From Planctomycetota bacterium (lineage in GTDB: Bacteria; Planctomycetota; UBA8108; UBA1146; JAJFFE01): a stretch of DNA of 64,000 bases. The notes below the pieces were generated by a model. It saw only the letters and a list, made by a program, of their open reading frames with translations. It was not told the DNA's origin and did not search any database. Below, piece after piece: positions 10,065 to 18,690 of this stretch. The stretch is from the NCBI GenBank assembly GCA_021776775.1, contig JAJFFE010000245.1, positions 1 through 64,000 of the forward strand, read 5' to 3'. The position numbers and the translations under genes were made by a program. Positions within the stretch are counted from its first letter, which is position 1. The number at the start of each line of letters is the position of its first letter.

Positions 10065-10375
10065 TCGTCTAAACGCGTCCAAACGAGGTCACCCATTCCC
10101 AGCCCCGGCAGGAATCACACAGCCGGCGGCAACATCCAACTATCCCCTCCAACTCGCAACGGAGTCGGGCCCGCCCGTTGCCGCTTGCCCGGAACAGAAT
10201 CGGACCAACCCCGATGTACCCGTCCGTCGTTCGATCCCGTGCTTGCTCGCCAATCCTCGCCCCCGCGACCAACCCGTGGCTCAAAGTCGGCGGCGAGCCA
10301 GCGACGGTACCATCCCCAATCCACTGGACTTCGAGCCGCGCCACGATCCGCTCGTCTTCATCCGCTTCATCCGCA
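10065..10375 (-). repeat. Right copy of the ~300-bp imperfect inverted repeat
   Basis: Reverse complement matches 8677-8985 with scattered substitutions and indels. Confidence 0.9.
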
Positions 10376-10503
10376 CACCCGCACGGGTTGGCCTTTTCCG
10401 GCTTGCCCAGTGCGGCGGCTCTTTTCCATCGAAGGAACCCGCGACCAGTCCACGACTTTGGCTTCGCGGCCGCAGGCGCGCTTTGAGTGGGTAAACTTGT
10501 CGA

Positions 10504-12774
10504 ATGCTCACCACCGGTCCCATCTCCTCGATCACTCTCACGCTACTCGCGTGCATCGCCATGACTGCCTCCGCCGTCGCGGGTGAGTTCGAGTACCGTT
10601 ACGGCAATGATCGAGTCGCCCTCGAGATCACGTCCCGCATCGTCGTGACGCTAAACCCCGGCTCTCCGAGCGAAGCGTACCCGCCCTTCGCAGCCGATCC
10701 GCGCGTGCTATCCGTCGTTCTCGACGGCAACCGCGCCACCCTGGTCCTCGCCGATCACCTATCACAGACACAGATCGCCGACTTCTCCCGCGCATTGAGC
10801 AGCAATCCAGACGTCGAGTCGTGCTCGCCCGTGTTCCGGTACCGCAATGCCGAACATCTAGCCAAGCCCGAGCTGTTGCTGGTCCTCGATGACCCTCCCG
10901 CCACTGGCTGGGCTTCCTTCGCGTGGCATGAACACCAGCTCGAACTGATCCAGTTGCTTCCCGGGTCGTCGCCGATCGCGTGGGTGCGTTATGCGGGCTG
11001 CACCGTCGACGTCTTCGATCAGTGCGCCCGGTGCGAGCGGCTACCGTTCGTAAGGAACGCGTCGCCCAACTTCATCTACATACGCGCCACCGCCGGGCGA
11101 CCCGACGATGCACACTTCGACCTTCAGTGGTCGCACGAGAACACCGGGCAAGACGGCGGCACCCCGCGCGCCGACGCTGGCAGTCTCCACGCGTTCAACA
11201 TGTCGATCGACGCCTCAGGAGTCGTCATCGCCGTGATCGACGACGGGGTCGACGTCGACCATCCAGATCTCGCCGCCAACATGCTCGTCGGCTACGACGC
11301 GACCGATCAACCATCGCCGAGTGGAGTCCCGGGTCGCCCGCTTAACGACGATCCGCACGGTACCGCGTGCGCCGGAGTGGCGGCGGCGATCGGGGACAAC
11401 GGGATCGGTGTGGCCGGGATGGCGTGGAGTGCGAAGATACTTCCGGTGCGGGTTGGATACGGCACGTACTGGACAGAGGCGGCGTGGGTGGTCGATGCCA
11501 TTACGTGGGCAGCTGACAACGGCGCCGACGTGCTGTCGTGTTCGTGGGGTGACGTCACCCCCAGTGCCGCTCATGAGTCCGCGATCGACTACGCGCGCGA
11601 CGTGGGGCGAGGCGGGCTCGGTTGTGTCGTCGTGTTCTCGTCACAGAACGGTGACGTCGACGTCGCCTATCCCGCTGCCTACTCCAACACGATCGCCGTC
11701 GGGGCTAGTAGTCCGTGCGACGAACGCAAGTCGCCGTCGTCGTGCGATGGCGAGACGGCGTGGGGCAGCAACCATGGACCCGAACTCACCCTTGTCGCGC
11801 CCGGCGTCCACATTCCGACGACTGACCTCAGTGGTCTCTTCGGCTTCTCGCTCGATGACTACTACGTCGATTGGGGAGGGACGTCTTCCGCGGCGCCGCT
11901 CGTGTCCGGCGCGGTGGCGCTTTTGTTGGCGGTCGATCCGACCTTGACCGTGGCCGAGGTGGAGTCCCGCTTAATGATGACATCCGCGGATCGAGTGGGA
12001 CCGCCGTCCGAAGACACCGTCGGATTCGACGAGTACATGGGGTGGGGGCGACTCGACGTCGGCCGGCTTTTGGCCACCGCGTGGCCGACGACGCGGTTGA
12101 TCGGCAGCGACGTGATCTCGACGGCGGGAAGCATCGTTTCGTACAACGTTCGCGCTCACAGTGACGAGCCGCTCGACGCGTTGACCTTTGGTGCGGTGTA
12201 TCCCGACGGCCCGGTGGACTTGATCGACGTCGAGCCAGGCTCTGCGTTGGAGAGTGCCGAGTTCTTTGCGATCCAGATGCATCCCGCCGACTCGGCGTGG
12301 TCGGTACTCGTGCAGTTCTCGGCCAGTGATCCTCTGCCCGCGTCGCAGGAGGCGTGGATTGCGAGTGCGGTGTTCGAAGTCTCGAGCGGCGCGGCGACGG
12401 GGATATCCCGATTCGAGTTTCCGGCGCTTACCGGTGACTCGGAAACGCCCACCGTCTTCTTCGGATCCGCGGTGCGCGTACCCAATCTCGAGCCAGGGCG
12501 GCTGCAGCTGCTTACGTCGGTCGGCACGTTCATACGCGGTGACGCCAACGACGACGGCGCGGTCGATATCACCGACGTGCTAGTTCTGCTGGGGTACCTG
12601 TTTCAAGACGGCCCGCTCCCGTGCGCGGACGGGGCCGATCTCGATGACGACGGCGCCGTTCAGTTTTCGGATGTGTTCTCGCTGCTCGGTCATCTCTTCG
12701 GAGCCGCGCCGGCTCCGCCCGACCCGTGGCCACTGCCGAGCGGAGATCCCACTGCCGACGTCTTGGGTTGCTGA
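10504..12774 (+). CDS. S8 family serine peptidase with cohesin-like domain and C-terminal dockerin repeats
   Basis: VIAVIDDGVDVDHPDLAAN (Asp), NDDPHGTACAGVAAA (His), GGTSSAAPLVSGAVALLL (Ser); C-terminal FIRGDANDDGAVDITDVLVLLGYLFQDG...DLDDDGAVQFSDVFSLLGHLF. Confidence 0.95.
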   Translation: MLTTGPISSITLTLLACIAMTASAVAGEFEYRYGNDRVALEITSRIVVTLNPGSPSEAYPPFAADPRVLSVVLDGNRATLVLADHLSQTQIADFSRALSSNPDVESCSPVFRYRNAEHLAKPELLLVLDDPPATGWASFAWHEHQLELIQLLPGSSPIAWVRYAGCTVDVFDQCARCERLPFVRNASPNFIYIRATAGRPDDAHFDLQWSHENTGQDGGTPRADAGSLHAFNMSIDASGVVIAVIDDGVDVDHPDLAANMLVGYDATDQPSPSGVPGRPLNDDPHGTACAGVAAAIGDNGIGVAGMAWSAKILPVRVGYGTYWTEAAWVVDAITWAADNGADVLSCSWGDVTPSAAHESAIDYARDVGRGGLGCVVVFSSQNGDVDVAYPAAYSNTIAVGASSPCDERKSPSSCDGETAWGSNHGPELTLVAPGVHIPTTDLSGLFGFSLDDYYVDWGGTSSAAPLVSGAVALLLAVDPTLTVAEVESRLMMTSADRVGPPSEDTVGFDEYMGWGRLDVGRLLATAWPTTRLIGSDVISTAGSIVSYNVRAHSDEPLDALTFGAVYPDGPVDLIDVEPGSALESAEFFAIQMHPADSAWSVLVQFSASDPLPASQEAWIASAVFEVSSGAATGISRFEFPALTGDSETPTVFFGSAVRVPNLEPGRLQLLTSVGTFIRGDANDDGAVDITDVLVLLGYLFQDGPLPCADGADLDDDGAVQFSDVFSLLGHLFGAAPAPPDPWPLPSGDPTADVLGC

Positions 12775-12809
12775 GCCATCGTTAGAGTCAGAGTTAGAGC
12801 CGAGCGTGA

Positions 12810-13220
12810 TCAGAGCTCTTCTTCACGGAACACCTGAAGCTCCATATCGAGCTGCTTCCACGGGCGACGTGACAAGATCGACACCTTGCGATGCCGGGCG
12901 ACTTTGATACGAACCTTGCTTCCCGGTTCGGTCGCCGTGATCCAACTCTTCAATTGAGTCGTGTTGCGAAGGGGCTGACCGGCGAACTCCAGCAGAATGT
13001 CACCCGCCCTCAAGCCGGCCGCGCTTGCCGACGAGTGCGGGAGCACCGTCTTGATCTTGAGTCCGTGCCGCGTCTTCGATCCGCTAGCGATCGAACGGCG
13101 GACGAAGGATTCCAGGACGGCGAATTCCAAACCGAGCGCTCGATCGACCAAGTCGGCTTGACCGACCGCAGGGCCGGCCGCCGGGAAGCACAACGCTGAT
13201 AGCAAGATTGAGGTGAGCAC
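12810..13220 (-). CDS. Small secreted PDZ-domain protein
   Basis: GLKIKTVLPHSSASAAGLRAGDILLEFAGQPLRNTTQLKSWI. Confidence 0.8.
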   Translation of the reverse strand: MLTSILLSALCFPAAGPAVGQADLVDRALGLEFAVLESFVRRSIASGSKTRHGLKIKTVLPHSSASAAGLRAGDILLEFAGQPLRNTTQLKSWITATEPGSKVRIKVARHRKVSILSRRPWKQLDMELQVFREEEL

Positions 13221-13319
13221 GTTCGGTGTCCTCTCGAGTTTCGCGGGTCTTCACAACGCATCGTGAGTGCCCGATTCTCGTCGATGGATCGGGGTTGCGC
13301 CACCGACGAGTCGCCCCGA

Positions 13320-14003
13320 TCACAGACTGGCGGACGCATTCGAGTGGGTCGCTTCTTGGCTCACGATATCGAGCGAGCGCCCGAGCCCGATGATCCCTAG
13401 AAACACGTCCCACCCCTCGCGGCTCTTGACGCCCCGTTGCGACGGACCACTGGGACGCAGTCGGGGGCTTCGCAACTCCAGTCGCTCGCTTTCGTTGCCG
13501 AACCGCAGCAGTCCCAGGACGCTGAAGTCAGGGTTCGGTATCAGATCTAGTTTGGACGAGAGTCCAAGGCCGAGCGACAGCGTCGTCATCACTCGGTACT
13601 TCTCCTCGCCGACGCGAACAGTCGGGCGGACGATGGCGCCGTCTCGGAGGACGGTCAGGTGAAGGGCGTCTCCCGGTGCGGTGTCGTCGAGCCGTGCGTA
13701 GAGCGCGCGCTTCGACGTCACTGGTTGGCTGTCGACGGCGACGATTAGATCTCCTTCTTCGAGGCCGCTTGCTCGAGCGGGGGTCGACGCGTAGCTCTGC
13801 GTCACTAGCACCGCTCGGCAGCGGTCGTCGATGTCAGCGACATCGGCACCCACTTGTGCGAGGGAAGTCAGACCGGAGCTGATGCGATAGCTCTCGTACT
13901 CGCCGCCGATCCAACCGCGCGATAACAGCGGCTTCTCTCCGGACGCGCAGCCCGTGGTCGCGAGGGCTGCGAAGAGAAGAGCAACTGGCGTGAAAGGCTT
14001 CAT
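13320..14003 (-). CDS. PDZ-domain lipoprotein
   Basis: Lipobox-like MKPFTPVALLFAALATTGCASG; PARASGLEEGDLIVAVDSQPVTSKRALYARL. Start at internal ATG 14003. Confidence 0.8.
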   Translation of the reverse strand: MKPFTPVALLFAALATTGCASGEKPLLSRGWIGGEYESYRISSGLTSLAQVGADVADIDDRCRAVLVTQSYASTPARASGLEEGDLIVAVDSQPVTSKRALYARLDDTAPGDALHLTVLRDGAIVRPTVRVGEEKYRVMTTLSLGLGLSSKLDLIPNPDFSVLGLLRFGNESERLELRSPRLRPSGPSQRGVKSREGWDVFLGIIGLGRSLDIVSQEATHSNASASL

Positions 14004-14056
14004 GTCGTCTCGATTCTGGGTTCTGGGCGTTTGGGTTCTACGTTTTGGGTTCGTGG

Positions 14057-15202
14057 TTAGCGAGGAGCTGACTCGTGGTCGATGGTTGGAGCCAAGAAAT
14101 CCGCGCCCGGTGATGGCCAGCCGTCGATGCGGCGCAGCAGGGCGGCCACGGGTCGAGCGATCCAAGGATTGGCCGACGACATTGCTATGGCCAAGCGGTA
14201 ACTGTGATGCTCGTGACTTGCGCCGACCGCGGCCACTTCGCGAATCTGGACCGAACGCGTGGTGGCCGGGTACCACGGCACCAACGTCAGCACGATGACG
14301 AGCTGGGGCACGACGGTCCACGCCGTCGGTGCTGAGCGTACCAGTGTGCGAAGTCGATTCCGGGTTCTTCGGAAACCGCCGTGAACGAGGGGCGTGCACG
14401 CCAAGGGCGGCGAAGGGGCGTTCGAAGTGAACTCGACCGCTTTCACGATCGCGCCGGCCAGTGAGCGCGGTCCGCAACGTAGCGCGGCACTCGCGTCGCG
14501 AAGCTTCTCGCCTTCGCCTCGGAACGCGCTCACGCCCCATCGCAGGAACGGATTGAACCAAAGAGTCGCAGTCAGCAGATCGAGCCCGAGATGTAGCGCG
14601 GCATCGTGAGACTCGACGTGCGCAAGCTCGTGAGCGACGACGGCGTCGAGTTCGTCATCCGTCAAGCGGGGGGCCAGTTCGGTGGGGAACAAAAGGACGG
14701 GGCGCTTTGCGCCGACTACACATGGGCTCACCGATAGCGGAATCAGTGCGAAGCGTTGCGTTGCAGGTGCACCGCAGCGTGTCAGCGCGGCGCGAACTCG
14801 AGCCGCGGTTTCGTCGATGTCTGACTCTGACACCGCGAGCCAACCCTCGACCACGGCTCGCATGCGGCGGCCGATTCTTGCTCGACGCGCCAACGCGATC
14901 AGGGCGCCGACGACCCAGATCGATAGGACCACGGTGTCGAGGGCGCCGAGCGAACTCGAGAGTTCGGCCGACGAGCGGTGGTAGAGCGAGATCGAGATGA
15001 GCGATTGAGGAGAGAGTCCCACGAAGGCCAACGTCGCGTGGAGGAGTGTCGCCCCGTACGCGATGCGACGCAGCCGCACCGCTCGAACTCGAAACACCGC
15101 AAACACAACGGTGAGCAGCAGCAAGTCACCGGCAGCGACGAATACCGAGTCGAGCGCATGCTCGAGGAACAGCACGGTATCGGTGGAGTTGGAGACCGTC
15201 AT
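14057..15202 (-). CDS. M56 family (BlaR1-like) metallopeptidase
   Basis: VVAHELAHVESHDAALH zinc motif, several TM segments, 4-nt overlap with upstream BlaI-like gene. Confidence 0.9.
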   Translation of the reverse strand: MTVSNSTDTVLFLEHALDSVFVAAGDLLLLTVVFAVFRVRAVRLRRIAYGATLLHATLAFVGLSPQSLISISLYHRSSAELSSSLGALDTVVLSIWVVGALIALARRARIGRRMRAVVEGWLAVSESDIDETAARVRAALTRCGAPATQRFALIPLSVSPCVVGAKRPVLLFPTELAPRLTDDELDAVVAHELAHVESHDAALHLGLDLLTATLWFNPFLRWGVSAFRGEGEKLRDASAALRCGPRSLAGAIVKAVEFTSNAPSPPLACTPLVHGGFRRTRNRLRTLVRSAPTAWTVVPQLVIVLTLVPWYPATTRSVQIREVAAVGASHEHHSYRLAIAMSSANPWIARPVAALLRRIDGWPSPGADFLAPTIDHESAPR

Positions 15203-15588
15203 GACCCATCCCCAAGTTCATCGAGAAGCCGACGCAGTTCGCGTCGCTTGCGCGGCGGAACGTTGCTGCTGTCGAGCAATGCCGACATGGCACCACGAAC
15301 CGAGCCGCCGAACAGTTCGTCTCTCACTAGATCGAGGTATCGCTTAGAAACGTCCTCACGTGCGACCTTCGGTCGAAACCCATTCGTGCGACCATCCCGC
15401 GCGTATTTGCGAAGGTAACCCTTCTCGGCCAAGCGCTGCATGACCGTCATCACCGTGTTGTGATGCAAGTCGCGGTGCTCACGGAGTGCGTCCGTAACCT
15501 CGGCCACGGACGCGTCCTCGGTCTCCCAGATCACATTCATGACCGCCAGTTCGAGGGGACCCAAGAGGTTCGTCTTCTTCGCCGCCAT
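15199..15588 (-). CDS. BlaI/MecI/CopY-family transcriptional repressor
   Basis: LGPLELAVMNVIWETEDASVAEVTDAL...HHNTVMTVMQRLAEKGYLRKYARDGRTNGFRP. Confidence 0.95.
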   Translation of the reverse strand: MAAKKTNLLGPLELAVMNVIWETEDASVAEVTDALREHRDLHHNTVMTVMQRLAEKGYLRKYARDGRTNGFRPKVAREDVSKRYLDLVRDELFGGSVRGAMSALLDSSNVPPRKRRELRRLLDELGDGS

Positions 15589-15607
15589 GTCGCCTCCGTT
15601 GCGAACG

Positions 15608-15623
15608 CACTACCGTTGTAGTG
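15608..15623. promoter_or_regulatory. Probable BlaI operator CACTAC-CGTT-GTAGTG
   Basis: Perfect 6-bp dyad with 4-bp spacer, 20 bp upstream of the BlaI-like start codon. Confidence 0.7.
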
Positions 15624-16061
15624 ATAAATTCGCAGTGAGAAGGAGTCAAGTGTTTTGTTCGAGGAGCCCTCGGATCGAGACGGTGAGTCTGCCGAAGGTG
15701 TTACCGGGCCGAGCGGCCGTGTGTCTTTGAACTCTGCCGTGTTCTGGCAGACTTGAACCGAGATGCGGTGCTCGCCACGGAAGACGAGCGTCGAGCGAAC
15801 ATGCTGCCGGAACTGAAGAAGCTCATGCAGCTCGAGGAGTGGCACCACCCAGACGTGGTCGACGACGAGCACCGACCCCGCGGGTCAGAGACCTTCCGTC
15901 AGCTCGCCGAAGTTCTTGTCTCTGGTGATGCCCGCGACTACGCGCCGACCTGTCCGAGCAACACCCACTGGAGCAATTGGCCGGACGGCGGGACTCTATG
16001 GGGCGCGCCCCTCGGCGATTTGTCAGCTGCTGGGTTGCCGTCAGCCCGTTGGCCTGATCGG

Positions 16062-18533
16062 TCAGGAGTCGCAGCCGAAGCCCGGATACGGCGCGGACGG
16101 GGGAGGGCCCTCGTCGAAGAGGAAAGCTATCAGTGCGAGGGAGTCTGCGATTCCGATGACTCCGTCGTCGTTGATGTCTCCCGCAGCCAAGGGGGCGGCG
16201 TAGGCTAGCCCCGCGAACGCCCAGTCGACGAGTTCGAACACGTCGACGATGTCGACGATGCTGTCGCTGTTCAAATCGCCACGTATGAACAGCGGGGTGG
16301 CGCACTGACAGTCGTCAGGTACGCCGTCTTCGTCGAGATCTTGGGCGAGTCCTGCGATCAGTTCGACCCCGTCTGGGATGCCGTTGCAGTTGCAATCGAC
16401 TTGCTGATAGGGGGGGCGATCGATGCCGGTGATGACTAGCGAGTAGTCTGCATCGAGGTGGGGTGTCTCGGGGCGTCCGTCGCTGTTGATCTCGGTGGCG
16501 ACCACTTTGACCGACCAGCACCCTGCCTCGGGATCGTGCACGAAGACGTTCTCCACGGTGTTGATCGAATCACCGGCGCCGCCGGGTTGTGACCAGACAC
16601 CGTCGTTCAGGCCGTGGTTGCCCCAGTAGGCGACACCGGATGGCGAGGTGATGCGTAGGGTGAGGTCGTTGATGCGGTGGATCGCGGCCGAGGGGAGCGC
16701 GGGCGGGTCGGCGTAGACGAGCGTGACTCGAAGCGCTTCGGAAAGGGACGGAACGCGGGCCTCGTATATGTGCGTCTCGAACGGCGCGATCGGCTCGCTC
16801 TCATCGATGACCAGGATCTCTCGTCGTTGATCGTAGAGATCGGTGATGTGCGGAAGTCCCCACCCTTGGCGTGATCGTGCCAAGTCGTCAGTCGGTTCGT
16901 CGAACGAGTACGGGGTCGCCGTGTTGATCAAGAGGGCGCGCGTCGTGCTCGCGGGCGGGCGATTGTCGAAGACGCTGGATGCGAAGTCGACGGCGTTGCC
17001 GAACGCTCCGCTCGACCACATTTCGATGGCGAGTCCGGCGAGACCCGCCACGATGGGCGTGGCCGCGCTGGTGCCTCCGAAGATGCTCGTGTAGGCGTCG
17101 AGGTCGGGGCTCGTCAACGTACGGATGCTGTCGTAGAAGTGACACAAATCGGGTTTGACGCGGCCGTCGGCGGCGGGGCCGTGGCTAGCCGGGACTCCCG
17201 ACCCGCAGTCCCAGCAGTCGTTGTCGGGGTTTTCGTCGTTGAAGTGGTACACCCCTCCGATCGACAATACGTTCTTCGCCCACGCTTGCGGGCGCGATGA
17301 GCGGCTGCCGGTGTTCGACTGCGATTGCACGTGCAGGCAGTCGAAGTCGAACAGGGCCGCGTCCAAGTCTGCGGTGATGGTGGTGTATTCCTCGGTCAGC
17401 CCCGTGCCGACGCTGGCACTTTGAAACGAAGCGAAGAACGGGTAATCCACCAGTTCTTGCGTGTGCGAGTACCGGTCGAACAGCGGGTCGTCGTTCCACT
17501 GCGCCACGATCCCTTGGGCGTCGGGCAACATGCCTCGTGCCGTGGGGTCGGCGAGTCCGTCCGCGAACAGGATTCCGGTCGTCGCGGCGCCGTGGCTATC
17601 GCCGCTCACCGCGGTGTGCGCAATAAGCGGGTTGCTGTCGAACTCGAGGTGGGTGAGGTTGAATCCGAGATCGATCACCTCACCCCGCACGCCTTCACCG
17701 GTGAACCCAGCGATCGTCTCGAGTACGGCGGCGCCGGACACGGCGCGGACCACGTTCATGTCGGCTTCGTAGGGGTAGTATCGATCGATGTAGGCGACTT
17801 CGTCGAAGGCGGCTGCGCGAACGAGCTGCGCACGATCGAGCGACGCTTGCAGAAGTCGCCGACCGGTTTGTTCGCCGTGCATCACCGCGCCGTGCCGGCG
17901 AAGTCGCGCGGCGACGGCGGCGCGTTGCTGGGGTTCGAAGACCATGATGTTCAACCGTATCCGCGCCGAACCACCGGTTTGAGTCGGGTCGAACGCAGCC
18001 GCGACGAGAAGCTCGGGGTCGATGCGATACGCTGGGTGGTAGTGCCCGACCCAGCGAACTTCCGTGAGCGCGTTGAGCGCATCGACGGCGCGAAGATCCG
18101 GCACGCGCACCACGAACGATCGCTGCGGGAGGTACCAGAGAATTTCGGCGGCGGCGTCTCGCAGGAGCGTCCCCGTCGACTCTCGGTAGAGATCGTGGAG
18201 TTGCACGATGCGCACCGCCGAGCCGGCGACGCTCGCGAGTTCGGCCGGCACGGTCGGCACCGCGACGCCGGGGTCGAACACGCCGGCGCGGAGGTGGATG
18301 TTGAGATCGAGGGCAGCCGGCGGTGACGCCGCTTGCGTTGCCGTGCGAGATTGGGCGTCGACGCCTTGCACGCCGAATAGCATGCCGAGCGACAAGAAGA
18401 GCACGTTTCGACTGAAGTGTTTTGGGCTATCGGAACAGCACCCCGGTGTTGCTCGACGGATGTCGAATCGCATGGGGCCGACCTTCACTATGCTCTTCGG
18501 TGTACGACATGAGAGCCAACTCATAGGATGCAT
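16062..18533 (-). CDS. S8 family serine peptidase with C-terminal dockerin repeats
   Basis: GVRGEVIDLGFNLTHLEF, SGDSHGAATTGILFA, FGGTSAATPIVAGLAGLAIEM; C-terminal FIRGDLNSDSIVDIVDVFELV...DINDDGVIGIADSLALIAFLF. Start at 18533 preferred. Confidence 0.88.
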   Translation of the reverse strand: MHPMSWLSCRTPKSIVKVGPMRFDIRRATPGCCSDSPKHFSRNVLFLSLGMLFGVQGVDAQSRTATQAASPPAALDLNIHLRAGVFDPGVAVPTVPAELASVAGSAVRIVQLHDLYRESTGTLLRDAAAEILWYLPQRSFVVRVPDLRAVDALNALTEVRWVGHYHPAYRIDPELLVAAAFDPTQTGGSARIRLNIMVFEPQQRAAVAARLRRHGAVMHGEQTGRRLLQASLDRAQLVRAAAFDEVAYIDRYYPYEADMNVVRAVSGAAVLETIAGFTGEGVRGEVIDLGFNLTHLEFDSNPLIAHTAVSGDSHGAATTGILFADGLADPTARGMLPDAQGIVAQWNDDPLFDRYSHTQELVDYPFFASFQSASVGTGLTEEYTTITADLDAALFDFDCLHVQSQSNTGSRSSRPQAWAKNVLSIGGVYHFNDENPDNDCWDCGSGVPASHGPAADGRVKPDLCHFYDSIRTLTSPDLDAYTSIFGGTSAATPIVAGLAGLAIEMWSSGAFGNAVDFASSVFDNRPPASTTRALLINTATPYSFDEPTDDLARSRQGWGLPHITDLYDQRREILVIDESEPIAPFETHIYEARVPSLSEALRVTLVYADPPALPSAAIHRINDLTLRITSPSGVAYWGNHGLNDGVWSQPGGAGDSINTVENVFVHDPEAGCWSVKVVATEINSDGRPETPHLDADYSLVITGIDRPPYQQVDCNCNGIPDGVELIAGLAQDLDEDGVPDDCQCATPLFIRGDLNSDSIVDIVDVFELVDWAFAGLAYAAPLAAGDINDDGVIGIADSLALIAFLFDEGPPPSAPYPGFGCDS

Positions 18534-18690
18534 CTCACAACCCCGCGGCTCAATCGATTCGTGTTCGTAAGGGAGACGAGAGATTGAACGTTTTCGGGAT
18601 CGTGCCATCGTGACGCGCTGTGGGTTAAGCGTACACTTTTGGTCGTTGCGCATTCTCGCCCGCCGGGGAGACAGGCGTTCGTTGAAGAAC

